A stretch of 64,000 bases of DNA from Myxococcales bacterium. Lineage in GTDB: Bacteria > Myxococcota_A > Polyangia > Polyangiales > Polyangiaceae. This document shows positions 28,036-36,292 of the stretch, piece after piece. The DNA lies in assembly GCA_016794345.1 (NCBI GenBank), contig JAEUKE010000053.1:1-64000 (forward strand). The letters run 5' to 3'. The position numbers and the translations under genes are program-made. The notes below the pieces were generated by a model, which was not told the origin of the DNA, did not search any database, and saw nothing but the letters and a program-made list of their open reading frames with translations. Positions within the stretch are counted from its first letter, which is position 1; every line of letters begins with the position of its first letter.

Positions 28036-28704
28036 ATGCAACCCTATCCCGGCCCCGGGCCTTACGCTCCTCCCGCCTACCCCGGCTCGGGCCCGATGCC
28101 AGGCTCGGGCATGCCCGCGGGTCAGCCACCCGCGGGGCTGGTCGAGAGCATCACGAGCATCAGCAAGGTCGCGCTCGCGTTCATCGGCATCCGTCTTGCG
28201 CTCCCGATCATCTTTCGCTTCGTGCCCATCGGTCGCATGCTGCCGGTCGAGAGCGCCTCGGTGATCATGAACGGCGTGAAGGGGCTCGCAGCGCTCCTCG
28301 CGATCATCTTCTACCTCGTGTGGTTCTCGCGCATTTACACGTTCATCCGCGCGACCCGCGGCGAGACGCGCTACTCGAACGGCATGGCCGTGGGCGGCTG
28401 GTTCATCCCCTTCGCCAACTTCGTCATGCCCTACCTCGCGCTGCGCGACGCGTGGCGCCGCGGCGCAAACGACGAGAACGGCTTCCTCGTCGCGATCTGG
28501 TGGCTCTGTTACCTGCTCGCGATGGTGCTCGAGATGTTCTGGAGCGTCGTCCCTCAGATGCTCGCCGGCAAGATCGACATCGAGACGTCTCGCACGGTCT
28601 TCCCGGCGCTCGGGTGGCTCGGGTTGTTCGCCCAGCTCGGCGCGTGGGGCCTGCTCGGGTTCTTCGTCCAAAACCTCACGGCACGCGCGCCGGCGTCGCG
28701 CTAA
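28036..28704 (+). CDS. DUF4328 membrane protein
   Basis: A 222-aa membrane protein. The N-terminus (1-35) is rich in Pro, Gly and Tyr and cytosolic; about four hydrophobic helices follow. The segment GGWFIPFANFVMPYLALRDAW is the hallmark of the DUF4328 family. Function of the family is unknown. Start ATG 28036; preceded closely by the pseudokinase gene, so it may be its membrane partner (inference from adjacency only). Confidence 0.78.
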   Translation: MQPYPGPGPYAPPAYPGSGPMPGSGMPAGQPPAGLVESITSISKVALAFIGIRLALPIIFRFVPIGRMLPVESASVIMNGVKGLAALLAIIFYLVWFSRIYTFIRATRGETRYSNGMAVGGWFIPFANFVMPYLALRDAWRRGANDENGFLVAIWWLCYLLAMVLEMFWSVVPQMLAGKIDIETSRTVFPALGWLGLFAQLGAWGLLGFFVQNLTARAPASR

Positions 28705-28770
28705 CATCGCGCTCTGCCCGTCGACCAATCTCCCGCGTTTGCGACCGCGCTGATCCGGGCGCGAGGCCTC

Positions 28771-29349
28771 GTGCGCTGCGGCGGCTGCGGCCTCCCGCCC
28801 GGTCTCTGCTTGTGTGACGAGCTGCCTGCGCTCACCCTTCAGACGCAGCTCGTGCTCGTCGTCCACCACGTGGAGACCCACAAGAGTACGAACACCGGCC
28901 GCCTCCTCGCGCGGATGGTGCGCGGGGTCGACGTCCGCGTCCGTGGTCAGAAGGCCGCCGCGCCCCGGCCACCCATCACCGCGGCGCGTCGGCTGGTCCT
29001 CTACCCGGACCCCACGGCGCGCGTGCTCCTCCCGACCGACGCCGGCCCCGATCTCGCGCTCGTCATACCGGACGGCACGTTCGGCCAGGCTCGAAGGATG
29101 ATCAACCGCGACCCCGATCTCCTGGGCGCCGACATCGTCCAGCTCCCGCCCGGGCCGCCCTCTCGGTATGGGCTGCGGCGCAGCCCGCTCGAAGGAAAGG
29201 TCTCCACGTTCGAGGCGGTCGCCCGCGCGATCGAGATCCTCGAAGGCCCCGAGCCCGCTGGCGTGCTCATGGCCGCCTTCGACGCGTTCGTCGAGCGCGC
29301 CCTGATCGTGCGCGAGAGCGGCAAGGGCGGTCGCGCCGTCCTTCGCTGA
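28771..29349 (+). CDS. DTW-domain tRNA aminocarboxypropyltransferase
   Basis: A 192-aa DTW-domain protein, the family of TapT/TuaA that uses SAM to add a 3-amino-3-carboxypropyl group to a tRNA uridine (acp3U47). Zinc-binding Cys cluster at the N-terminus (C-GGC-GLPPGLCLC), HHVETHKSTNTGRL, then PDGTFGQARRM, where the usual DGTW has Phe for Trp, and RYGLRRSPLEGKVSTFEA. Length is near normal. The GTG at 28771 is the first usual start codon; the frame continues upstream for about 20 codons with only CTG starts. Its gene precedes the ethanolamine-type permease by 39 bases. Confidence 0.82.
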   Translation: MRCGGCGLPPGLCLCDELPALTLQTQLVLVVHHVETHKSTNTGRLLARMVRGVDVRVRGQKAAAPRPPITAARRLVLYPDPTARVLLPTDAGPDLALVIPDGTFGQARRMINRDPDLLGADIVQLPPGPPSRYGLRRSPLEGKVSTFEAVARAIEILEGPEPAGVLMAAFDAFVERALIVRESGKGGRAVLR

Positions 29350-29388
29350 GCTTGCCGACCCGCGGGCTTCTCGTGTCTCCTCCAGTCG

Positions 29389-30762
29389 ATGAGCGAGGTG
29401 GGGGTCGCGACGACCGGCGGGCTGAAGCGGACCCTCGGACCGCTCATGCTCTGGGGGCTGGGCGTCGGCTACGTCATCTCGGGGATGTATTTCGGGTGGA
29501 ACCTCGGCCTGAAGGAGGGCGGGCCGTACGGGATGCTCGTCGCGACCGGGCTCGTCACCACGATGTACGTGACCTTCGTGCTCGGCTACGCGGAGCTCTC
29601 CTGCGCCATGCCGCGCGCGGGCGGCGCCTTCATCTACGCGCACCACGGGCTCGGCGGTCCGCTCGGGTTCCTGGCCGGCGCGGCGCAATGGATCGAGTTC
29701 GTCTTCGCGCCGCCGGCGATCGCGGCGGCGATCGGCGCGTATCTGTCGATCTACTTCCCCTCGTTTACCCCGACGACGATCGGCCTCGGTGCCTACCTCC
29801 TCTTCACGGCGATCAACATCTGGGGGGTCAAACAATCCGCCGTGCTCGAGCTGGTCGTCACCGTGGTCGCGGTGGTCGAGCTGCTCGTCTTCGCGGGCGT
29901 CGCCGGGAGCGCCTTCTCCGCCGAGGCGTTCGTGTCCGATCCGCTACCAAACGGCTGGGCGGGCGTGCTCGGCGCGATCCCGTTTGCGATCTGGTTCTAC
30001 CTCGCGATCGAGGGCGTCGCGAACGTGGCGGAGGAGGCTCGCTCGCCCCAGCGCGATCTGCCGCGCGGGTTCCTGACCGCGATGGGCACGCTGGTCGCGC
30101 TGGCCTTGCTTGTGCTCGTGACCGGCGTGGGCGTGGCCGGCTGGAAGGCCGCCGTGTTCCCCGATGCGAGCTCGGACACGACGAGCGACAGTCCGCTGCC
30201 GCTCGTCATGAAACACGTCGTCGGCGAGGCGCATCCCCTCTACAAGCTGCTCGTCGGGGTCGGCCTCAGCGGCCTCGTCGCCTCCTTCCACGGGATCATC
30301 CTGGTCGCGGGCCGAGCGACGATGGAGCTCGGTCGCGTGGGCTACGCACCGCGTGTCCTCGGCCGTACGCATCCGACGCGTCTCACGCCCGCGCCCGCGC
30401 TCATCGTGAACATGGTCGTGGGCGCCGTCGCGCTCTTCTCCGGCAAGACGGCCGAGATCATCACCATCAGCGTGCTCGGCGCGGTCACCCTGTACGTGCT
30501 CTCGATGCTCTCCTTGCTCCGCCTCCGCAGGACACACCCGGATCTCCCTCGCCCGTTCCGCACGCCCGGCTACCCGCTCGTCCCGGCGGTCGCCCTGGTG
30601 CTCGCCTCCGCCGCGCTCGTCGCGCTCGTGATCGCGACGCCCGGCCTCTCGCTCGTCTACGGCGGGCTGCTCGCGGTCGGCTTCGCTTATTACTTCCTCG
30701 TCATCCCCAAGGCCGTGCGCGAGAGCGCGCTCCCGCCCCTTTCGAACCGGAGCAACGCATGA
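29389..30762 (+). CDS. APC-family permease, ethanolamine permease-like
   Basis: Amino acid/polyamine/organocation (APC) transporter, 457 aa, about 12 hydrophobic helices. The N-terminal LGPLMLWGLGVGYVISGMYFG followed by WNLGLKEGG is the signature I associate with the ethanolamine permease (Eat) subfamily. Substrate is thus probably ethanolamine or a related small amine. It overlaps the next gene (a glutamine-synthetase-like ligase) by ATGA, which supports uptake of an amine that is then glutamylated. Confidence 0.83.
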   Translation: MSEVGVATTGGLKRTLGPLMLWGLGVGYVISGMYFGWNLGLKEGGPYGMLVATGLVTTMYVTFVLGYAELSCAMPRAGGAFIYAHHGLGGPLGFLAGAAQWIEFVFAPPAIAAAIGAYLSIYFPSFTPTTIGLGAYLLFTAINIWGVKQSAVLELVVTVVAVVELLVFAGVAGSAFSAEAFVSDPLPNGWAGVLGAIPFAIWFYLAIEGVANVAEEARSPQRDLPRGFLTAMGTLVALALLVLVTGVGVAGWKAAVFPDASSDTTSDSPLPLVMKHVVGEAHPLYKLLVGVGLSGLVASFHGIILVAGRATMELGRVGYAPRVLGRTHPTRLTPAPALIVNMVVGAVALFSGKTAEIITISVLGAVTLYVLSMLSLLRLRRTHPDLPRPFRTPGYPLVPAVALVLASAALVALVIATPGLSLVYGGLLAVGFAYYFLVIPKAVRESALPPLSNRSNA

Positions 30763-32120
30763 CGCAGACGAAACCCAAGGCGGTCCTCGCCGAGATCGAG
30801 CGCGGCTCACACGCCAAGGTGAAGGTCGCCGTCACCGATATCGACGGCATCCTCCGCGGCAAGTACTTGCACCGCGACAAGTTCTTCGGCGCCGCCAAGT
30901 CCGGGTTCGGCTTCTGCAACGTGGTCTTCGGGTGGGACTCGTCGGACGTCTGCTACGACGACGCTCGCTACACGGGGTGGCACACCGGCTACCCCGACGC
31001 GCAGGCGCGGATCGACCTGAAGACGTTCCGCCGCGTGCCCTGGGACGGCGGTGTCCCCTTCTTCCTCGGCGACTTCGAGGACGAGCACGGCGACCCGCTC
31101 GCGGTCTGTCCGCGCCAGCTGCTGAAGCGCGTCCTCGCCCGGGCCGAGGCCTCCGGCTTCGCCGCCAAGGTCGGCATGGAGTTCGAGTGGTTCAACTTCC
31201 TCGAGACGCCGCAGTCCTTCGCGAGCAAAGGCATGCGCTCGCCCCAGCCGCTGACGCCCGGGATGTTCGGCTACTCCGTGCTCCGCATGAGCCAGAACCC
31301 GGGGTTCTTCAACGCGCTCATGGACGATCTCGCGGCGTTCGGCGTCCCGCTCGAGGGCCTGCACACCGAGACCGGGCCCGGCGTGACCGAAGCGGCCATC
31401 CTCTACTCGGACGCGCTCGAGGCGGCAGATCGCGCCGTGCTCTTCAAGACGGGCGCCAAGGAGATCGGCCACCGCTTCGGGATCATGCCGAGCTTCATGG
31501 CCAAGTGGAACAACACGCTGCCCGGCTGCAGCGGGCACACCCACGTGAGCCTGTGGAAGGGCGACGAGAACCTCTTCTACGCCGACAAGGCCGAGCACAA
31601 GATGAGCCCCGTGTTCCGCAGCTTCGTCGCCGGAATCCTGGAGCTCCTACCTTCTATCCTGCCGCTCTTCGCGCCCACGGTGAACAGCTACAAGCGCCTG
31701 GTGGACGGCTACTGGGCGCCGACCAAGGCGACCTGGGGGCTCGACAACCGCACGGTCGCGTGTCGCGTGATCCCGGGGAGCGCGAAGTCGACCCGGCTCG
31801 AGCTGCGTGTGCCCGGCTCGGACGTGAACCCCTATCTCGCCGTGGCGGCGTGTATCGCCGCGGGGCTCTGGGGCGTCGAGCGCAAGCTCGAGCTCACGAG
31901 CGCACCCGTCGTCGGGAGCGCTTACCTCGAAGGCCCGACCGAGCGCCTGCCCCGCAACCTCTTCGACGCGACCACGAGGCTCGCCGAGTCCGCGGTCGCC
32001 CGGGAGCTCTTCGGTGACGGCTTCGTGGATCATTTCGTCACGACGCGGCACTGGGAGTGGCGAAAGTTCCAGGACGCCGTGACCGACTGGGAGCTAGCCC
32101 GCTACTTCGAAATCATCTAG
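30759..32120 (+). CDS. Glutamine synthetase-like gamma-glutamyl-amine ligase
   Basis: A 453-aa GS-family ligase (PuuA/GlnA3/GlnA4-like, not the housekeeping GlnA). Metal- and substrate-site motifs are present: GMEFEWF (Glu141/143), ETGPGVTEAAI (Glu204, Glu211), CSGHTHVSL (His260), and RLELRVPGSDVNPYLA. The N-terminal DIDGILRGKYLHRDKF is typical of the non-GlnA subgroup. It should join glutamate to an amine with ATP. With an ethanolamine-type permease in front and an Fe-alcohol dehydrogenase behind, gamma-glutamyl-ethanolamide is the most likely product; polyamines or other amines are alternatives. ATGA overlap upstream, 10 bases to the next gene. Confidence 0.83.
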   Translation: MTQTKPKAVLAEIERGSHAKVKVAVTDIDGILRGKYLHRDKFFGAAKSGFGFCNVVFGWDSSDVCYDDARYTGWHTGYPDAQARIDLKTFRRVPWDGGVPFFLGDFEDEHGDPLAVCPRQLLKRVLARAEASGFAAKVGMEFEWFNFLETPQSFASKGMRSPQPLTPGMFGYSVLRMSQNPGFFNALMDDLAAFGVPLEGLHTETGPGVTEAAILYSDALEAADRAVLFKTGAKEIGHRFGIMPSFMAKWNNTLPGCSGHTHVSLWKGDENLFYADKAEHKMSPVFRSFVAGILELLPSILPLFAPTVNSYKRLVDGYWAPTKATWGLDNRTVACRVIPGSAKSTRLELRVPGSDVNPYLAVAACIAAGLWGVERKLELTSAPVVGSAYLEGPTERLPRNLFDATTRLAESAVARELFGDGFVDHFVTTRHWEWRKFQDAVTDWELARYFEII

Positions 32121-32130
32121 GCAAAAGACC

Positions 32131-33270
32131 ATGCCGCATCGATTCAGCTTCCCGACGACGATCCACTACGGTGCTGGTGTCCGCTCGATGCTCGCGGACA
32201 ACCTGAAGGCAGCCGGCGTCTCGCGACCGCTCGTCGTGACCGACAAGGGCATCGCCGCCTTGCCGCTCCTCGGAGAGATCACGGGCGCGCTCGGCGGCGC
32301 GGGCCTCACGGCCGAGGTCTTCAGCGGCATCTGGGGCAACCCGGTGAAGTCGCAGGTGGAGGCCGGCGTCGCGGCGTTCCGCGCGCACAAGGCGGACGGC
32401 ATCGTCGGCCTCGGCGGCGGCGCGGCGCTCGACGTCGCCAAGGCCATCGCCCTGCTCGCGACGCACCCGGGCGATCTGTTCGACTACGAGGACGACAAGC
32501 CCGGCGCGCGCCCGATCGACAAGGACGTGCCCTATTGGGTGGCCGTACCGACCACCGCCGGCACCGGGAGCGAGGTCGGCCGATCCTCCGTCGTGTCGGA
32601 CGACGCGACTCACATCAAGAAGATCATCTTCTCGCCCAAGCTCCTCGCCAAGGCCGTCTTCGCCGATCCGGAGCTCACGGTCGGCCTGCCGCCCGCCATG
32701 ACCGCCGCCACCGGGATGGACGCGCTCACGCACTGCGTGGAGGCGTTCCTCGCGAAGGACTACCACCCGATCTGCGACGGCATCGCCCTCGAAGGCCTGC
32801 GCCTGGCCGCGCAGAGCCTCGTCGCCGCGTACGAGAAGCCGAACGACATGGAGGCTCGCGGCGCGATGCTCATGGCCTCGATGATGGGCGCCATCGCGTT
32901 CCAGAAGGGCCTCGGCCTCACGCACTCGTGCGCGCACGCGCTCGGCACGGTGGCCGACATGCACCACGGCCTCGCGAACGGGATCATGATCGACCACGCG
33001 CTCGCCTTCAACGCGGAGGTCTCGGCCGACCGCTTCCGGCGCATGGCCCAGACCGTGGGCCTCGCCGACCCCGGCGCGAAGAGCTTCCTCGCGTGGCTCG
33101 GCGACCTGAAGAAGAAGGTCGGCGTCCCGACGCGCCTGCGCGATGCGAAGATCGACGAGTCGCAGATCGACAAGCTCGTGGAGATCGCCACGGCCGACGG
33201 CTGCCACCCCAACAACCCCAGGCCCGTCACCAAGTCGGACTTCGCCGCCATCTTCCGCGCGGCGTACTGA
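32131..33270 (+). CDS. Iron-containing alcohol dehydrogenase
   Basis: Group III metal-dependent alcohol dehydrogenase, 379 aa. NAD-binding GGGAALDVAKAIA (about 95-107) and TTAGTGSEVG (141-150), and the metal ligands Asp197, His201, His265 and His279 (GMDALTHC, LTHSCAH, MHHGLANG) by comparison with FucO. Reaction: alcohol to aldehyde with NAD(P). Its place directly after the GS-like ligase suggests that it oxidises the hydroxyl of gamma-glutamyl-ethanolamide to the aldehyde. Ten bases after the ligase gene, and convergent with rarA 6 bases later. Confidence 0.88.
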   Translation: MPHRFSFPTTIHYGAGVRSMLADNLKAAGVSRPLVVTDKGIAALPLLGEITGALGGAGLTAEVFSGIWGNPVKSQVEAGVAAFRAHKADGIVGLGGGAALDVAKAIALLATHPGDLFDYEDDKPGARPIDKDVPYWVAVPTTAGTGSEVGRSSVVSDDATHIKKIIFSPKLLAKAVFADPELTVGLPPAMTAATGMDALTHCVEAFLAKDYHPICDGIALEGLRLAAQSLVAAYEKPNDMEARGAMLMASMMGAIAFQKGLGLTHSCAHALGTVADMHHGLANGIMIDHALAFNAEVSADRFRRMAQTVGLADPGAKSFLAWLGDLKKKVGVPTRLRDAKIDESQIDKLVEIATADGCHPNNPRPVTKSDFAAIFRAAY

Positions 33271-33276
33271 CTCCCG

Positions 33277-34626
33277 CTACTTCTCGCCGCGCCAGTAGCG
33301 CAGCCGCTCGGCGATCATCTTCTCGTAGCCGCGCTCGGTCGGCTCGTAGAAGCGCTGGCCCACGAGCGCGTCGGGCAGGTACGTCTCGCCGCGCGCGACG
33401 CCGCCTTCTTCGGCGTGCGCGTACCGGTAGCCCTCGCCGTAGCCTTCTTTCTTCATGAGACTGGTCGCCGCGTTGCGGAGCTTCATCGGCACCTCGAGCG
33501 CGCCGCGGTCTCGCACCACCTCTTGCGCCGCGTGCCACGCGAGGTTCGCCGCGTTCGACTTGGGGGCGGTCGCCAGATAGAGGCACGCCTGCGACAGCGG
33601 ATAGAGGCCCTCCGGCATGCCGAGCCTGCGGAACGCCGCGTCGGCCGCGACGGCGACCTCGAGCGCGCGCGGATCCGCGTTCCCCACGTCCTCGCTGGCG
33701 AAGATGATCATCCGCCGCAGGATGAAGAGCGGGTCGTCGCCCGACTCGACCATGCGCATCATCCAGTAGATGGACGCGTCGGGGTCCGAGCCGCGCATCG
33801 ATTTGATGAACGCGCTGATGACGTTGTAGTGCTCCTCGCCCGCCTTGTCGTAGAGCAGCGTCTTGTGCTCGCTCTGGGCGGCGACGTCGTTCACGCCCAG
33901 GTGCGCGTCGCCTCGCGCGATCGCTTCGTCGGCGGCGACCTCGAGGGCGGTCAGCGCGCGCCTCGCGTCTCCTTGCGCGAGCCGCGCCAGCGCCCGAACC
34001 GCCTCGTCATCGACCGAGATCTTGCCGTCCAGACCGTCGGGGCTCTGGATCGCCCGCCGGAGGATCTCGGCGATGGCGGCCTCGTCGAGCGTGCGCAGGC
34101 GGTGGACCTTGCATCGCGACAGGAGCGGCGCGTTCACCGAAAAAGACGGGTTCTCGGTCGTCGCGCCGATCAGCGTGAACGTCCCGTCCTCCACGTGAGG
34201 GAGGAGCGCGTCCTGCTGGGACTTGTTGAAGCGGTGGATCTCGTCGATGAACAAGATCGTCCGCTTGCCCTCGTACTTGCGCGCCTCGCGGGCGGCCTCC
34301 ACCGCTTGCCGGACATCGGCCACGCCCGAGAGCACCGCGTTCATCGCGACGAAGCGCGCCTTCGTGCTCTCGGCGACGATGCGCGCCAGCGTCGTCTTGC
34401 CGGATCCGGGCGGGCCCCAGAGGATCATCGAGCGCACGCGATCCGAGGCCACCGCGTGGTGCAGAGGCGAGGTCTTCCCGAGCGCGGCGTCTTGCCCGAG
34501 CAGGTCGCCCAGCGTGCGCGGACGCATGCGCTCGGCGAGGGGGATCGTCCCCTTCAGCGCCGGGTCACGTCGCTCGGCTGCCTCGAAGAGTGTCGACGCG
34601 CCCGCGGAGCCCTTCTTCGTGGCCAT
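33277..34626 (-). CDS. rarA: Replication-associated recombination ATPase RarA/MgsA
   Basis: AAA+ ATPase of 449 aa related to clamp loaders (RarA/MgsA, eukaryotic WRNIP1), acting at stalled replication forks. Walker A GPPGSGKTTLARI (about 72-84), Walker B FIDEIHRFNKSQQDALLP, sensor 1 GATTENPSF, and the C-terminal RarA domain (SDPDASIYWMMRM, EGLYPLSQACLYLA). Complete length. Its ATG shares one base with the stop codon of the upstream PLP-protein gene (TGATG), so the pair is co-translated. Confidence 0.95.
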   Translation of the reverse strand: MATKKGSAGASTLFEAAERRDPALKGTIPLAERMRPRTLGDLLGQDAALGKTSPLHHAVASDRVRSMILWGPPGSGKTTLARIVAESTKARFVAMNAVLSGVADVRQAVEAAREARKYEGKRTILFIDEIHRFNKSQQDALLPHVEDGTFTLIGATTENPSFSVNAPLLSRCKVHRLRTLDEAAIAEILRRAIQSPDGLDGKISVDDEAVRALARLAQGDARRALTALEVAADEAIARGDAHLGVNDVAAQSEHKTLLYDKAGEEHYNVISAFIKSMRGSDPDASIYWMMRMVESGDDPLFILRRMIIFASEDVGNADPRALEVAVAADAAFRRLGMPEGLYPLSQACLYLATAPKSNAANLAWHAAQEVVRDRGALEVPMKLRNAATSLMKKEGYGEGYRYAHAEEGGVARGETYLPDALVGQRFYEPTERGYEKMIAERLRYWRGEK

Positions 34627-35318
34627 CAGCCGTCCTCGCGCTTCGGGCGCTCCCCGAAGATCGCCGTCCCCACGCGCACCAAGGTCGCCCCCTCCGCGAT
34701 GGCAGCCTCGAAGTCGTGTGACATCCCCATCGAGAGCTCCGGGCCCGGATCGAGGCCCGCGGCGCGCGCCTCCCGCGCGAGCTCACGCAGCTTCGCAAAA
34801 AACGGCCTCGCGTCTTCAGGGTCGTCGACCGCGGGCGGGATCGTCATGAGCCCGATGACCCGCAGCTTGGAGAGGCCGCGGGTCTCTCGCAAGAGGTCGA
34901 GGAGATCAGCTGGCGCGCAGCCCGACTTCTGCTCCTCCCCGCCGACGTTGACCTCGATCAAGACGCGGATCTCGCGCTCGGCGCGCTTCTCGATCTCGAG
35001 CGCGAGGTCGAGCCGATCCACCGTCTCGATCACCCGCGCGCGGGGCGCCACGTCCTTCACCTTGTTCCGCTGCAGGTGGCCGATGAAGTGCCACTCGATG
35101 TCCTTCAGATCCTCGAGCTCACGCGCCTTGCGGACGAGCTCTTGCGCGTAGCTCTCCCCGAACCGGCGCTGCCCGACCGCGTACGCCTCCCGGATGGAGG
35201 ACGAGGGGTGGCCCTTCGACACCGCGAGCAGGTCGACATCCTGCGCATCGCGCCCGGCCGCCGCTGCCGCGGCTGCGATGCGGGCTCGGATGCGAGCGAG
35301 CGCCTCGGCGACGGACAT
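34626..35318 (-). CDS. YggS/PLPBP family pyridoxal-phosphate homeostasis protein
   Basis: A 230-aa PLP-binding protein of the YggS/PROSC/PLPHP family, which buffers pyridoxal phosphate and affects amino-acid and keto-acid balance; no enzyme activity is known. Schiff-base Lys in DVDLLAVSKGHPSSSI (near residue 34), HFIGHLQRNK, ELSMGMSHDFEAAI and LVRVGTAIFG are all standard. ATG 35318 gives a normal N-terminus. First gene of a two-gene unit with rarA. Confidence 0.93.
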   Translation of the reverse strand: MSVAEALARIRARIAAAAAAAGRDAQDVDLLAVSKGHPSSSIREAYAVGQRRFGESYAQELVRKARELEDLKDIEWHFIGHLQRNKVKDVAPRARVIETVDRLDLALEIEKRAEREIRVLIEVNVGGEEQKSGCAPADLLDLLRETRGLSKLRVIGLMTIPPAVDDPEDARPFFAKLRELAREARAAGLDPGPELSMGMSHDFEAAIAEGATLVRVGTAIFGERPKREDG

Positions 35319-35332
35319 GGGCGGACTCTAGA

Positions 35333-35349
35333 CCCGGCGTCCGGCCGGG
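35333..35349 (+). other. Short GC hairpin in divergent spacer
   Basis: CCCGGC-GTCCG-GCCGGG, a 6-bp stem with 5-base loop, 15 bases upstream of the YggS-type gene start and about 170 bases upstream of the glycine-rich lipoprotein gene. There is no T-run, so it is not a standard terminator; its role is unclear. Confidence 0.4.
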
Positions 35350-35522
35350 TTGACCAGGAAAACAGAGGCAAGAGCTCACACCTCGACACCGGGGAAATCC
35401 GCGCCTTGGCTGCAGAGCCGTCCAGGTGGACAGGGCCGTCCTGGTTCTTGTGCCAGCGTGAGCCATTGGCGCAGCCGACATGCGGGTTTTGCGCATGTTT
35501 TCTGTGGCATACTGGTTGCGTG

Positions 35523-35876
35523 ATGTTTCCCAGGATGGTGGCTTCCCGCTTTGCATTCGCCTCGCTCGCCGCGTTTCTCGTGGCGGCGACTGCGGCCAGC
35601 TGCGTCTTCGATCCTCAGCCTGATCCGCCCGACTCGCTGGGCGACGGCGGCGCGACGGGCGCGGGGACGACGGTGGGCACGGGCGCGGGGAACACCACCG
35701 GGTCCGGCTCCACGAGCGCATCCGGGGGCAGCACGACCGGCGCGGGCGGCGGCGGAGACGGCGGCGCTGGGGTCGGCGGTGCGGGCGGTGCGGGCGGCGG
35801 GACGGGTGGCGCCGGTGGCGCCGGCGGCGCAGGCGGGATGGGCGTCGGCGGCGCGGGCGGCACGGGAGGAACCTGA
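35523..35876 (+). CDS. Gly-rich lipoprotein with FDPQPDPP motif (first copy)
   Basis: A 117-aa predicted lipoprotein. Signal peptide to Cys27 (TAASC), then V-F-D-P-Q-P-D-P-P directly after the lipid-bearing Cys, then a Gly/Thr/Ser-rich tail (GTGAGNTTGSGST onwards) ending in GGAGG-type repeats. No folded domain is seen. It is a paralogue of the next gene: same motif after the Cys and the same composition. ATG 35523 is used; GTG one codon earlier or ATG 35535 are possible. Likely an extended surface or periplasmic tether. Confidence 0.62.
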   Translation: MFPRMVASRFAFASLAAFLVAATAASCVFDPQPDPPDSLGDGGATGAGTTVGTGAGNTTGSGSTSASGGSTTGAGGGGDGGAGVGGAGGAGGGTGGAGGAGGAGGMGVGGAGGTGGT

Positions 35877-35881
35877 CGATC

Positions 35882-36238
35882 ATGTCATCCCATCTTCGTC
35901 TGTACCTCGCGGGAGCGGCGCTGCTCGTCAGCAGCGCTTACGCCGGCTGCTTCGATCCCCAGCCCGATCCGCCCGGCGACACCGGCCAGTACACCGACGA
36001 TGACGGCGGCAACGGGACGACGGGCAGCGGCTTCTCCACGAGCGCCGCGACGGGCGGCGGTCTCGGCGGCGGCGACGGGGCCGGCGGGTTCGGCTCGTCG
36101 ACATCCGGCTCGACCGCAGCGACCGGCGGGTTCGGGGGCGCGGGTGGCGCAGGCGGCGCAGGCGGCGCAGGCGGGGCCGCCGGGGTCGGCGGCGCAGGCG
36201 GGGCCGCCGGGGTCGGCGGCGCAGGCGGCATCCTCTGA
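35882..36238 (+). CDS. Gly-rich lipoprotein with FDPQPDPP motif (second copy)
   Basis: A 118-aa paralogue of the preceding gene, 5 bases downstream. Signal peptide to Cys23 (AYAGC), then F-D-P-Q-P-D-P-P, an acidic DDDGG patch, and a glycine-rich tail with repeats of GGAGGAAGV type. The motif next to the Cys is kept exactly while tails differ, which suggests selection on the motif rather than the tail. No recognised family. Confidence 0.62.
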   Translation: MSSHLRLYLAGAALLVSSAYAGCFDPQPDPPGDTGQYTDDDGGNGTTGSGFSTSAATGGGLGGGDGAGGFGSSTSGSTAATGGFGGAGGAGGAGGAGGAAGVGGAGGAAGVGGAGGIL

Positions 36239-36260
36239 CGGCGGCGACCTCTGACGACCG

Positions 36261-36292
36261 CGACGCTCGGCCTCAGCGACGCTCGGCCTCAG
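36261..36292. repeat. 16-base direct repeat, two copies
   Basis: CGACGCTCGGCCTCAG occurs twice head to tail (36261-36276 and 36277-36292). The second copy contains the stop codon of the 1006-aa minus-strand gene. It looks like a small tandem duplication between convergent genes. Confidence 0.8.

Noticed and set aside
35490..35522. Sigma-70-like promoter before the first Gly-rich lipoprotein
   Set aside because: CATACT is a fair -10 but no -35 lies at 16-18 bases; not enough to call.
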